Made by a program: the position numbers and the translations under genes. A stretch of 64,000 nt of DNA from Oceanisphaera avium. GTDB taxonomy: Bacteria > Pseudomonadota > Gammaproteobacteria > Enterobacterales > Aeromonadaceae. The stretch is from positions 2,516,001 through 2,580,000 of the forward strand of contig NZ_CP021376.1 of assembly GCF_002157875.1 (NCBI RefSeq), written 5' to 3'. The notes beneath the pieces were generated by a model that saw only the letters and a program-made list of their open reading frames with translations, did not search any database and was not told where the DNA came from. Of this stretch, positions 1 through 8,583 are shown piece by piece (within the stretch, counting starts at the first letter, position 1; every line of letters begins with the position of its first letter).

Positions 1-100
1 GCATTTGAGTGTTCGGCTGGCGGTACTGTGTGTTGGTGTTATCAGCAGGCGGCTCCATATCGTTGTGATGAGGTGGTAGGAATTGTCGTAGCCAACCGTT

Positions 101-142
101 AAATGCCAAGGATGGCATTTGCCGAGCGCCACATGGATGTGT
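101..142. repeat. Paired short palindromes upstream of tcdA
   Basis: Two neighbouring palindromes lie in the non-coding start of the window. The first, at 101-120, has arms AAATGCCA and TGGCATTT around AGGA. The second, at 131-142, has arms CACAT and ATGTG around GG. Both share a GGATG centre. They may be an intergenic repeat family or a transcript-end structure. No gene is recognised in bases 1-244, although short frames are open on both strands. Confidence 0.45.
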
Positions 143-244
143 TTCAGCGCGTTGGCGTAGGCAATTCTGCTACCTCTTTACATAGCTGTATTCCCCAACC
201 TTAACTGGGCTTGATATACTGGCCGCACATTTAGGGAGTAAACA

Positions 245-1021
245 ATGAGTTTTGAGCAGCGTTTTGGTGGTATTGCCCGCCTGTATGGCAATGATGCCTT
301 AAGCACCTTTAGTCAATCACATGTTTGTGTGCTGGGCATCGGTGGCGTGGGCTCGTGGGCGGCAGAAGCGCTGGCGCGCTCTGGTATCGGTGCCATCACG
401 CTTTTAGATATGGATGATATCTGTATCACCAATACTAATCGCCAAATTCATGCGCTCGCTAATCAAATTGGCCAAGAAAAAACCCAAGCTATGGCCGAGC
501 GCATTAAGCTGATCAATCCCGACTGTAAAGTGACCGTGATTGATGATTTTATTAGTGCTGATAACCAAGCAGAATATTTACTAACGAATTTTGATTATGT
601 AGTGGATGCCATCGACTCGGTGAAAGCCAAGGTAGCCTTGATCGCTTTTTGTAAGCGCAACAAGATCCCAGTGATCACCGCCGGTGGCGCCGGCGGACAA
701 ACGGATCCTAGTCAGATCATGATCCGCGATCTGAGCAAAACCATTCAAGATCCATTGGCGGCTAAAGTGCGTAACGAGCTACGCCGTTTTCATAATTTCA
801 GCACTAACCCTAAACGAAAATTTGGTGTGGATTGTGTCTTTTCTACCGAGCAGCCTAAATATCCAGATGGGGATGGCGGTATTTGTAATGCTAAGCCGCA
901 ATTGGATGGCACCATGAAGATGGACTGCGCCTCGGGCTTTGGTGCCATCACCCATATCACCGCCACCTTTGGTTTCTTTATGGTCAGCAGAGTGCTATCC
1001 AAACTGGCAGCTAAGAGTTAA
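245..1021 (+). CDS. tcdA: tRNA threonylcarbamoyladenosine dehydratase TcdA
   Basis: This is an E1-like (ThiF/MoeB superfamily) enzyme that uses ATP to cyclise t6A37 of ANN-decoding tRNAs to ct6A in the cytoplasm. The 258-residue length is normal for the family. The nucleotide-binding loop GIGGVG is at residues 31-36, followed by the DMDDICITNTNRQ segment typical of TcdA/CsdL. A C-terminal CASGFGAITHI segment carries a conserved cysteine. The start follows a GGGAGT Shine-Dalgarno. The gene converges on csdE-csdA. In E. coli TcdA receives sulfur-relay help from CsdA/CsdE, so the shared neighbourhood supports all three calls. Confidence 0.93.
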   Translation: MSFEQRFGGIARLYGNDALSTFSQSHVCVLGIGGVGSWAAEALARSGIGAITLLDMDDICITNTNRQIHALANQIGQEKTQAMAERIKLINPDCKVTVIDDFISADNQAEYLLTNFDYVVDAIDSVKAKVALIAFCKRNKIPVITAGGAGGQTDPSQIMIRDLSKTIQDPLAAKVRNELRRFHNFSTNPKRKFGVDCVFSTEQPKYPDGDGGICNAKPQLDGTMKMDCASGFGAITHITATFGFFMVSRVLSKLAAKS

Positions 1022-1030
1022 ATCATATTT

Positions 1031-1158
1031 GCCACGGAATACACGGAACAACGACCGGAATAAAAATAATCTATTTATTAATCAGGCTTGAAGATAAATA
1101 CTAAATCACTAACCAAGCTCTTTACCTTTTATCGCCCTAGGTCCGTGTATTGCGTGGC
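1031..1158. repeat. Intergenic element with 17-bp terminal inverted repeats
   Basis: The left arm at 1031-1047 (GCCACGGAATACACGGA) and the right arm at 1142-1158 are inverted copies with 16 of 17 matches. A further TTT/AAA match lies beyond one mismatch. The AT-rich interior of about 94 bp has no ORF. The element fills almost the whole convergent gap between tcdA and csdE. It looks like a non-autonomous repeat or MITE-like element, or a large bidirectional hairpin. There is no transposase, and no clear target-site duplication is visible. Confidence 0.6.
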
Positions 1159-1168
1159 GAAAAAGTCT

Positions 1169-1606
1169 TTATTCCTTATCATTAACGGGCAGCGTACAGC
1201 TTTGTTTGATAGCGGTGACTACTGCTCTTAAACCATTGCCCCGGGAGGGGCTTAAATGATTGAGCAGTTGTAAATCGGCGAAGTAGGCTTCCATGTCGAA
1301 GGCTTGAATTTGCTCAGCGGTGTGATTATTTAACGCCGCCAACACTACCGCCATTAAGCCTTTAATGATACGCGCATCTGAGTCGCAATGCAGTTGCCAA
1401 CATCCTTGAGCATCCACTTTACTTACCAGCCACGCTTGACTTTCGCAGCCATGAATGACGTTAGCCTCTATCTTATCTGCATCAGCTAAGGGTGGTAGTT
1501 GCTTGGCGAGTTTAATCAGTTCTTTATAGCGGGCTTCCCAGCTGCGAGCGTTGGCAAAAAGGTGGCGAATATCGGTGTCGGTAATGGTATAGCCAAATGG
1601 CGGCAT
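1169..1606 (-). CDS. csdE: Sulfur acceptor protein CsdE (SufE family)
   Basis: A SufE-like cytoplasmic sulfur acceptor of 145 residues that takes persulfide sulfur from the desulfurase CsdA. The active-site cysteine is Cys54 in the motif HGCESQAWL. The C-terminal half has the family pattern IKGLMAVVLAAL and LSPSRGNGLRAVV. Its ATG overlaps the csdA stop codon (TAATG), so translation is coupled and the two proteins are probably made in equal amounts. SufE is the alternative name. The pairing with a CsdA-type desulfurase and with tcdA nearby favours CsdE. Confidence 0.9.
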   Translation of the reverse strand: MPPFGYTITDTDIRHLFANARSWEARYKELIKLAKQLPPLADADKIEANVIHGCESQAWLVSKVDAQGCWQLHCDSDARIIKGLMAVVLAALNNHTAEQIQAFDMEAYFADLQLLNHLSPSRGNGLRAVVTAIKQSCTLPVNDKE

Positions 1607-2820
1607 TAGAAAAACTCCTCTGCTTTAGCAAGTCCCGCCAGCAAGGCGGCAATATCGTCGGCGTTATTATAAAAAGCCAGTGAGGCGCGAAGAGTACCGT
1701 TTGGCAACTCCAAAGCTTGCATTAAGGGCATGGCGCAGTGATGACCGGTGCGCACCGCTATGCCTTGCATATCCAACAAGGTGGCTACGTCTTGGGGATG
1801 CACATCATCAATGACAAAAGACACGGCGCCGACTTGAGGGCGACCCATAATATGCACTTTTGGCATAGCATTTAAGCCAGTGAGTAGTTGCGCCAGTAAC
1901 GCCTGTTCATGCTTAGCGATGGCGTGGCGATCCAAACTCATTAAATAATCTACCGCCGCTCCCAAGCCGATGGCACCGGCAATATTGGGCGTGCCCGCCT
2001 CAAACTTAAAGGGCAGCGCGCCAAACGTAGTTTTTTCAAAGCTCACTTTTTTAATCATCTCGCCGCCGGTTTGCCAAGGCGGCATTTTTTCCAATAATTC
2101 CCGTTTGCCATATAAGACACCGATGCCGGTAGGGCCAAACATCTTGTGCCCAGAAAACACATAAAAGTCGCAATCGAGCGCCTGTACATCCACCGAGAAA
2201 TGACCCACCGCCTGCGCGCCATCAAGCAGGGTCACTGCGCCCACGGCTTTGGCCATGGCGATTAATTGTTCAATAGGATTAATGATACCCAGCGCATTAG
2301 AGACATGACTCACCGCCAATAATTTAGTGCGCGGTGAAAATAAATCGGCGGCCGCCGCCATATCTAACTCGGCATTGGCCTCCAGTGGTATCACCTTAAT
2401 GCTGGCGCCAGTGGCGGCGGCTACTTGCTGCCAGGGCACTATATTGGCGTGGTGCTCTATAGTCGATAGTACAATCTCATCCCCGGCGGTTAAGTGCTGC
2501 ATACCAAAACTGTAAGCCACTAGATTAATGGCCTCGGTGGCGCCGCGGGTCCAAATAATTTGGGCGGTATCGGGCGCATTAATAAAAGTCGCTACCTTGG
2601 CACGGGCGTTTTCAAAGGCGTGAGTGGCCTCGCTACTTAGCGCATGAGCAGCGCGATGCACATTGGCATTTTGACTGTGGTAATAATGAGCCAGCGCATC
2701 CAACACCACTTGTGGTTTTTGAGTGGTGGCGGCGTTATCTAAATACACCAAGGGCTGGTCATTAACCTTTTGGGCCAGAATAGGAAAGTCGAGTCTAAGG
2801 CGGTTTATATCGAGAGTCAT
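1606..2820 (-). CDS. csdA: Cysteine desulfurase CsdA
   Basis: A class V PLP-dependent enzyme of the SufS/CsdA group (404 residues). It removes sulfur from L-cysteine as a protein-bound persulfide. Visible sites: the N-terminal YLDNAATTQKP motif, His123 in STIEHHAN, the PLP lysine Lys226 in FSGHKMFGP, and the persulfide cysteine Cys362 in RTGHHCAMP, which lies in the short group-II type loop. The operon is csdA-csdE with one shared base. The protein could be called SufS, but no sufBCD genes are present and csdE follows directly. Confidence 0.92.
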   Translation of the reverse strand: MTLDINRLRLDFPILAQKVNDQPLVYLDNAATTQKPQVVLDALAHYYHSQNANVHRAAHALSSEATHAFENARAKVATFINAPDTAQIIWTRGATEAINLVAYSFGMQHLTAGDEIVLSTIEHHANIVPWQQVAAATGASIKVIPLEANAELDMAAAADLFSPRTKLLAVSHVSNALGIINPIEQLIAMAKAVGAVTLLDGAQAVGHFSVDVQALDCDFYVFSGHKMFGPTGIGVLYGKRELLEKMPPWQTGGEMIKKVSFEKTTFGALPFKFEAGTPNIAGAIGLGAAVDYLMSLDRHAIAKHEQALLAQLLTGLNAMPKVHIMGRPQVGAVSFVIDDVHPQDVATLLDMQGIAVRTGHHCAMPLMQALELPNGTLRASLAFYNNADDIAALLAGLAKAEEFF

Positions 2821-3244
2821 AGCAGTTCAATTAAATAAGCACTGATAAGATCATGTGCGGTTAAGAGACAAGTGTAAAGCACAAACATAGCGCCAAGCGA
2901 TTAGCACCAAGCTAAATAAAAATTACTCTTTGTAACGAACTTTATACAAAAGTAGAGAGCAGATCTGAAAAAGCCAAAACCTAGGTAAAACAATGTTTGG
3001 TAAGAACCACACTCGGCCATCAGAAAGCAATTTTTTAATCATCACGTATTTGGCACTTGTCGAAGTTATCTTATGTTAATTTTTTTTACGGATTTAGTGG
3101 GTTTTGTGGCAAAAAAGTCATGAGTTTTTAAGATTTTGCTTTGTCTCTTCGCTTTTTACACTTCACTCCTCACCGTTGGCAAGGCTTTCCCCTGTGGCGG
3201 CTAGCCGCTAGAATGGCGCTCCTGCTTATCTGTCGGAGTGCCTT
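2821..3244. other. Divergent intergenic region csdA/rep, no gene
   Basis: This 424-bp stretch lies between the divergent csdA and rep starts. It holds a candidate csdA promoter at its left end. A short TCAC-containing run (ACACTTCACTCCTCACC) lies near 3156-3172, reminiscent of the heptad repeats found elsewhere in the window. No ORF or RNA gene is convincing. Confidence 0.6.
2850..2878 (-). promoter_or_regulatory. Candidate sigma-70 promoter of csdA-csdE
   Basis: On the minus strand a TTTACA -35 box (2873-2878) is separated by 17 bp from a CATGAT -10 box (2850-2855), about 30 bp upstream of the csdA ATG. The spacing is ideal but the -10 is only moderate. This is a pattern match without experimental support. 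Confidence 0.35.
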
Positions 3245-5257
3245 ATGAAGTTAAATCCAGCCCAAGACCAAGCGGTGCATTTTATTAGCGGGCCTTGTCT
3301 GGTATTGGCGGGCGCCGGCAGTGGTAAAACGCGGGTGATCACCAATAAAATCGCCTATCTGGTGCGAAAATGTGACTATAAAGCGCGCAATATCGCCGCC
3401 GTCACCTTTACCAATAAAGCGGCCCGTGAGATGAAGGAGCGGGTACTGCAAACCTTAACTAAAGCTGAAGCGCGCGGACTAATGGTCTCGACGTTTCATA
3501 GTCTGGGTTTAGATATTATTCGCCGTGAGCATAAGACGCTGAGCTTAAAAGCCGGCTTCTCGCTGTTTGACGATCAAGATCAGTTGGCACTATTAAAGGA
3601 TTTAACCGATCAAGAGTTAGAGGGTGATAAAGAGTCGCTTAGTCGCCTAGTGAGTACTATTTCTAATTGGAAAAACGATTTGGTGTTGCCGGCTCGCGCG
3701 GCACGCATTGCACGAGATCCCGAACAGGTGTTATTTGCCCAAATGTATGAGCGCTACCAGCGCCAGATGAAAGCTTATAACGCATTAGATTTTGACGATC
3801 TTATTTTGATGCCCACCTTATTGTTAAAAACCAATGAGCAAGTCCGCCAATTTTGGCAGAATAAAATCCGCTATCTGCTAGTCGATGAATATCAAGATAC
3901 CAATGCCAGCCAATACGAATTAGTAAAGTTAATAGCCGGTGAGCGCGCGCGCTTTACTGTAGTGGGTGATGATGATCAGTCCATTTATTCGTGGCGCGGT
4001 GCACGACCGCAAAACTTGGTGTTACTCAAAGAGGATTATCCCCAGCTCAAGGTGATCATGCTAGAGCAAAATTATCGCTCTCGTGGCCAGATTTTGCAGT
4101 GCGCTAATATCTTGATTGCCAATAACCCCCATGTCTTTGAAAAAAAGCTATTTTCTGAGATGAAATATGCGGCGCCGGTGCGAGTGCTATTTGCTAAAAA
4201 TGAAGACCATGAGGCAGAGCGAGTGGTAGCCGAGATCATGGGGCATAAGTTTATGAATGGTGCTAAATTTGGCGAGTACGCGATTTTGTATCGCGGTAAT
4301 CACCAGTCGCGGTTATTAGAAAAACAGTTAATGACTAACCGTATTCCTTACAAGATAAGTGGAGGTACTTCATTTTTCTCGCGCAGTGAAATCAAAGATA
4401 TCATGGCGTACTTGCGCTTATTAGTGAATCCAGATGATGACAATGCCTTCTTACGAGTAGTGAATACGCCGCGTCGAGAAATTGGCCCCACTACGCTCGA
4501 AAAACTAGGTAACTACGCGAATCAGCGCGGAAAAAGCTTATTTGCCGCCAGCTTCGAACTGGGCCTTGAGCAAACTTTAGAAGGGCGCGGCTTAATGGCA
4601 TTGCGCGGCTTTACTCAATGGTTGGTACGCCGCGGTGAGCAAGCCGAGCGGGGTGCGGCTCAAGATGCGGTGCGCGATATGATTAAAGATATTCACTATG
4701 AACAGTGGTTATACGAAAGCTCGCCAAGCCCTCGCGCCGCTGAAATGCGTATGCAAAACGTCTCTACCTTATTTAAATGGGTGAGCCAGATGTTAGTGGG
4801 CTCTGAGTTGGATGATGCCATGACCTTGCCCGAGGTGGTGATCCGCTTAACGCTGCGCGACATGATGGAGCGCGGCGAAGAAGAAGATGATGGCGAGCAA
4901 GTACAACTAATGACACTGCATTCCTCTAAGGGGTTGGAGTTTCCCTATGTATTTATGGTGGGCATGGAAGAGGGCTTATTACCCCACCAAAGCAGCATAG
5001 ATGAAGACAACATTGACGAAGAGCGTCGTCTTACTTATGTGGGTATTACCCGTGCGCAACAAGCACTTACCTTTACCTTGTGCCGGGAGCGGCGCCAATA
5101 TGGTGAGCTGTTACGCCCTGAGCCCAGTCGTTTCTTGCTTGAATTACCCCAGCAAGACTTAGACTGGGAGCATAATCGCAAGCCACCCAGTGAAACTGAG
5201 CGTATGGAAAAAGGGCAAGCGGCCATTGCCGATATCCGCGCCATGTTTAATAAATGA
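3245..5257 (+). CDS. rep: ATP-dependent DNA helicase Rep
   Basis: A superfamily 1A 3'-5' helicase of 670 residues (E. coli Rep is 673). It works at replication forks to remove protein roadblocks and restart replication. The Walker A motif AGAGSGKT is at residues 22-29, motif II DEYQDTN starts at residue 214, and motif [16 protein letters not shown] follows. The C-terminal motifs [12 protein letters not shown] and [11 protein letters not shown] are intact. UvrD and PcrA are close relatives, but the length and the absence of a long C-terminal tail fit Rep. A CGGAGTG Shine-Dalgarno precedes the ATG. The TGA stop is the first base triplet of a heptad repeat. Confidence 0.92.
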   Translation: MKLNPAQDQAVHFISGPCLVLAGAGSGKTRVITNKIAYLVRKCDYKARNIAAVTFTNKAAREMKERVLQTLTKAEARGLMVSTFHSLGLDIIRREHKTLSLKAGFSLFDDQDQLALLKDLTDQELEGDKESLSRLVSTISNWKNDLVLPARAARIARDPEQVLFAQMYERYQRQMKAYNALDFDDLILMPTLLLKTNEQVRQFWQNKIRYLLVDEYQDTNASQYELVKLIAGERARFTVVGDDDQSIYSWRGARPQNLVLLKEDYPQLKVIMLEQNYRSRGQILQCANILIANNPHVFEKKLFSEMKYAAPVRVLFAKNEDHEAERVVAEIMGHKFMNGAKFGEYAILYRGNHQSRLLEKQLMTNRIPYKISGGTSFFSRSEIKDIMAYLRLLVNPDDDNAFLRVVNTPRREIGPTTLEKLGNYANQRGKSLFAASFELGLEQTLEGRGLMALRGFTQWLVRRGEQAERGAAQDAVRDMIKDIHYEQWLYESSPSPRAAEMRMQNVSTLFKWVSQMLVGSELDDAMTLPEVVIRLTLRDMMERGEEEDDGEQVQLMTLHSSKGLEFPYVFMVGMEEGLLPHQSSIDEDNIDEERRLTYVGITRAQQALTFTLCRERRQYGELLRPEPSRFLLELPQQDLDWEHNRKPPSETERMEKGQAAIADIRAMFNK

Positions 5258-5282
5258 TGGGTGATGGGTGATGGGTGAGTGG
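5255..5282. repeat. Heptad tandem repeat after rep (TCACCCA on minus strand)
   Basis: Three perfect in-register copies of TGATGGG at 5255-5275 are followed by a degenerate TGAGTGG at 5276-5282. The first unit includes the TGA stop codon of rep. Read on the minus strand the unit is TCACCCA, matching the TCAC-N3 pattern of two other heptad arrays in this window. Confidence 0.8.
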
Positions 5283-5357
5283 ATCAGTAACGGGAAATAA
5301 TAGCGCTAAGCTCTGGTCTTTAGCGGGGGTAGGCTGCGCCTTATTCCTCACGAACAA

Positions 5358-5385
5358 CAAAAAAGCCGCATTAAGCGGCTTTTTA
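5358..5385. terminator. Bidirectional terminator between rep and the c5 cytochrome gene
   Basis: The stem AAAAAGCCGC/GCGGCTTTTT around an ATTAA loop has A and T tracts on both sides. It lies in the convergent gap and can serve both genes. Confidence 0.85.
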
Positions 5386-5406
5386 TTAGTGGCTTATATC
5401 GAAAGC

Positions 5407-5844
5407 TTAGATAGCATCCAACATGTAATCCACGGCATTAATAATTTCTTCATCAGAGCAAGCGCCACAAGCACCACGTGCCGGCATACCTTGGAAGCCT
5501 TCTAAGGCGTGCTTAACTAACGTCTCGTGGCCTTTAGCAACGTGAGATTCCCACTGCTCAGCATTCCCTTTAATAGGAGCGCCAGCAGCACCTGTACCAT
5601 GACAAGCAGCACAATGGGCTGTGTATACCGTCTCGCCATCGCGAGGACCCGCTTCTTCTTCGCTGTCTTGTGCATCGGCACTAGCGCCTACTATGCCTTC
5701 TAGATCCGCAGCCATGTATACGCTGCCGACGGGTTTAGTGCGCGCATCAATGGCTTCAGAGGACATATCGTTGGCGGCGTAAGCCATACCACTTAATGCA
5801 GCAGCGGCAACGCCGACAAGCAAGAGTTTTTTTAACAGGCTCAC
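5407..5844 (-). CDS. Periplasmic cytochrome c5-type monoheme protein
   Basis: A 145-residue protein with a signal peptide (residues 1-23, MSLLKKLLLVGVAAAALSGM then AYA). A linker rich in acidic residues is followed by a class I c-type domain. The heme motif is C78-A-A-C81-H82 and the distal Met is Met120 in GMPARG. The CGACSD segment after the Met gives two cysteines that form the extra disulfide seen in c5 cytochromes. It likely carries electrons between a quinol oxidoreductase and terminal oxidases or reductases in the periplasm. It stands alone, convergent with rep. Confidence 0.85.
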   Translation of the reverse strand: MSLLKKLLLVGVAAAALSGMAYAANDMSSEAIDARTKPVGSVYMAADLEGIVGASADAQDSEEEAGPRDGETVYTAHCAACHGTGAAGAPIKGNAEQWESHVAKGHETLVKHALEGFQGMPARGACGACSDEEIINAVDYMLDAI

Positions 5845-6050
5845 CTTTATTCTCCCAGTTGGCTTTATCTATTGTTATTGATTCTTGAAACCCGCCGAGT
5901 ATAGCGCAAGTAACACGGGCGTTAAACGTCAATGACGGCGGTTAGTTGAGTTAACTTAGCGATTATTTTGTATATTAAAAAGCCAGTGCTACAGGATGGC
6001 AACTAAATTCTTTATGGTATTATCCAAAAATATAGACTCAAAAGCAGCTG

Positions 6051-6609
6051 ATGAACATCCAGCATTACTCTATGGAAGATAAAAATATGGATAACACGTC
6101 TGTTAATTGTGAGCCCGACACTGCGTTAGACCAAATAGATCGCATTGTGGCGTTGTGGCAGCAAGCACGCCCTGATCTTGATTTAGCGAGCACCGAAGTT
6201 ATCGGGCGCATAGTGCGGTTAGAGTATTTTATTAGTCGTCGAGTGTTACAAGATTTAGCGCATTATAAGCTTAACGTCGGTGAGTTTGATGTATTGGCCG
6301 CGCTGCGCCCACCCCCCTACCTTTCAGCTTTCTCCTAACCAGTTGCAAAGCATGGTGCTTATCTCCTCGGGCGCGCTGACTAATCGAATAAACCGCTTAG
6401 AAAGTCGCGGTTTAGTCAGTCGTGCCCAAGCTGATCATGATAAGCGCGGCGTTATTGTTACCTTAACGCCCGAGGGGCTTAGCGTGCTTGAAGAAGCAGT
6501 GAGCCATCATTTGAGCGCGGAAGCTGAGCTGGCTAATCCTCTTAATCCCCAAGAACAGCGCCAGCTTGCAGATTTACTTAAAAAAATGCTGCTTAGTATT
6601 GAAGATTAA
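6051..6609 (+). pseudogene. MarR-family regulator interrupted by a frameshift
   Basis: A winged-helix repressor of about 185 residues is split between two frames. Residues up to VGEFDVLAALRP lie in the first frame (from 6051, or the internal ATGs at 6072 or 6087). LSPNQLQSMVLISSGALTNRINRLESRG continues in another frame to 6609. Removing one C from the six-C tract at 6312-6317 joins them into one continuous protein. Both halves keep family-like sequence, so the lesion is recent, a sequencing error, or a phase-variable tract. The intact protein would be a ligand-responsive repressor. The GST gene downstream is a plausible target. Confidence 0.8.
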
Positions 6610-6803
6610 AATGATCGAGTGTCAAAGCAAAATGAATAAGGCGTGCTATAACAAGAGGGGTTAGAATTAATAGGTGATTATTGGTGGGATTTTGTCAAAA
6701 TCAGTCGCAACAAAGATCAAATTGCATAAAAAATAGCGACAAAACCACCCCTCTAAAGCCGGGTTAATCTAAGGTTTAAGAGTGTTATTTAAGAGAGGTA
6801 TGA

Positions 6804-7424
6804 ATGAAATTATATTATCGCCCTGGTGCTTGTTCTTTAGCGGCTCATATTGTTTTGGCATGGTTAGACTTACCTTATGAAGTGGAAGTGGCTAATACCC
6901 GTGACCCTGAATTTTCCAAAGTAAATTATCTGGGCACGGTGCCGGTATTATTTACCCCTGATATGGGCGCGCTTTATCAAAATAGCGCTATTTTGCGCTA
7001 TCTTTCTCGTTTACCAGCGGGCGAGCCCTTTGGGCCTGGAGCAGATCCGGTACTAAAAGCGCAGTGTGATTATTGGTTAAGTTTTTTTAATGCCGATGTG
7101 TATCGTGCCTTCGCGCCCTTTTTTAACCCAGAAAAGTACACCACTGATACTAGTGCTGAAGCTAAAAAAGCCATTAAAGCGGCCGTGCCCGCCCAAGTGC
7201 AACCCCTGTTTAAGCGCATGGATAGTCATTTAGCGAGTCGTGATTATTACCTTGAAGATGAAATGGGCATTATTGATGCCTGCGCCTTTGTTTATTGTTA
7301 TTGGGCGAGTAAGGTGCTGGCAAATGGCTTAGCCGATTACCCCAATGTGGCCCGCCACTACGCCACTTTGCTAGCAGACCCTAAGGTTAAAGCAGTGATT
7401 GCTAAAGAAGGCTTAAAGTTATAA
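6804..7424 (+). CDS. Glutathione S-transferase family protein
   Basis: A cytosolic GST of 206 residues. The N-terminal thioredoxin-like domain (about 1-80) begins MKLYYRPGACSLAAH, which carries the Tyr/Ser/Cys cluster characteristic of beta-class GSTs. The NSAILRYL segment forms the glutathione gamma-glutamyl site. The C-terminal half is the all-helical domain. The role is likely glutathione conjugation or peroxide reduction of electrophiles. The substrate cannot be told from sequence. An AAGAGAGGT Shine-Dalgarno precedes the ATG. It lies downstream of the broken MarR gene in the same direction, so it may be part of that regulator's circuit. Confidence 0.85.
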   Translation: MKLYYRPGACSLAAHIVLAWLDLPYEVEVANTRDPEFSKVNYLGTVPVLFTPDMGALYQNSAILRYLSRLPAGEPFGPGADPVLKAQCDYWLSFFNADVYRAFAPFFNPEKYTTDTSAEAKKAIKAAVPAQVQPLFKRMDSHLASRDYYLEDEMGIIDACAFVYCYWASKVLANGLADYPNVARHYATLLADPKVKAVIAKEGLKL

Positions 7425-7507
7425 GTGAGAAGTAAAAGGGAGGCGTGAACAGTCAAACATTTGGCTTGAAGTAACGCAGCTAATTTAACCTCGCACTTCA
7501 CTCGCAC

Positions 7508-8416
7508 CTAGTGGCGAGCCACTATTAAAACTGTACCTAGCACGCTAATCGCCGCTCCTGCCCAGGCCCCTAAGGCGGGGCGGTTTTTAGTCAGTAGCCA
7601 TAATAAAGGCAACACTAACACCGGACTCACCGAGCTGAGCATGGCTACCATGCCCACATTACCTTGGCGCAGTGCTACCAAAATCAGCGTCATGCCAATG
7701 CCCATCGCCAGTAAAGCATTGCCGGCTACCATGCCAAAAATAGGCCAATTAATGCGGCGCAATGCCTTAGCGCCTGACCATCCGCACCATAGCAATAAAA
7801 GGTGAGCACTAAACGCCGTGCTCATGCGTACCGCCGAGGCTGAGATAGGATCAACCAGTGATAGCGTGTCCATCATCACCGGCTTCATCATTAAAGTGGC
7901 TATTGACTGACATAAGGCGGCCAATAATCCTAACGCCACTCCTACCCAAAGCTTACCAATATCTTGTTCCCAGACATGGTTATCGTGTGCGCGCTTACCC
8001 ATAAAAATGGCGAGCATAACGCCGCCCATCAGCAGTATGCAGCCAATTAGCGTCCAACCTTGAATTTTCTCCCCAAAAATAACATACGCCAATAGCGCAG
8101 AAAATAAGGCGTGGGTGGCAAATAATACGCTAGCTCGCCTAGGGCCAAGTCGGTTCATGGCGGCAAATAACGCCGTGTCACCAATAAAAATACCCACTAA
8201 ACCTGAGGCCGCCATAACACCAATATGAGCACTGGTGAGGCTAGTCCAACCGCCACTAAATAAGGCCAGAGTCCACAGCATGATGCTGACGCAAAACATT
8301 CGCCAACGAGAAAAGGCCACGGCGCCAAGATGGCGGGCGCCGTGGGCCGAAAATAAGCTAGCAAGGGCCCAACATGCCGCTGCAGCCAGTGCTAAATAGT
8401 CATAAGAAAAGGGCAT
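7508..8416 (-). CDS. EamA/DMT-superfamily permease
   Basis: An inner-membrane transporter of the drug/metabolite superfamily with about ten hydrophobic helices arranged as two EamA repeats (302 residues from the chosen start). The repeats are separated by a short loop near KRAHDNHVWEQD. The substrate is unknown; relatives export amino acids or metabolites. A longer frame opens at a TTG at 8461. The ATG at 8416 (MPFSYDYLALAAAACWAL) begins right at the first helix and is preferred, though neither start has a strong Shine-Dalgarno. It converges on the GST gene. Confidence 0.8.
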   Translation of the reverse strand: MPFSYDYLALAAAACWALASLFSAHGARHLGAVAFSRWRMFCVSIMLWTLALFSGGWTSLTSAHIGVMAASGLVGIFIGDTALFAAMNRLGPRRASVLFATHALFSALLAYVIFGEKIQGWTLIGCILLMGGVMLAIFMGKRAHDNHVWEQDIGKLWVGVALGLLAALCQSIATLMMKPVMMDTLSLVDPISASAVRMSTAFSAHLLLLWCGWSGAKALRRINWPIFGMVAGNALLAMGIGMTLILVALRQGNVGMVAMLSSVSPVLVLPLLWLLTKNRPALGAWAGAAISVLGTVLIVARH

Positions 8417-8583
8417 AGGGAGTCTTAATAACCAATAATGTGACGCTAACCTAGCGCGCAAACGAGCCTAGGCCAAGACGCTTGTTACTCTTTAACAGCA
8501 AATCTTGCGTTATTTAATGCCAAATTTGCCAGCCTTGCTGAGAGCGGGTCTAATAGTGCCTCACTTTTTACAGTTGAGATATT

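Noticed and set aside
1..244. 3' end of mltA, the gene next to tcdA in E. coli
   Set aside because: Frames are open but no MltA-like sequence is recognisable, so it was not called.
5275..5505. 76-codon plus-strand frame over the terminator and the end of the cytochrome gene
   Set aside because: Runs through a strong terminator hairpin and the antisense of a well-supported gene.
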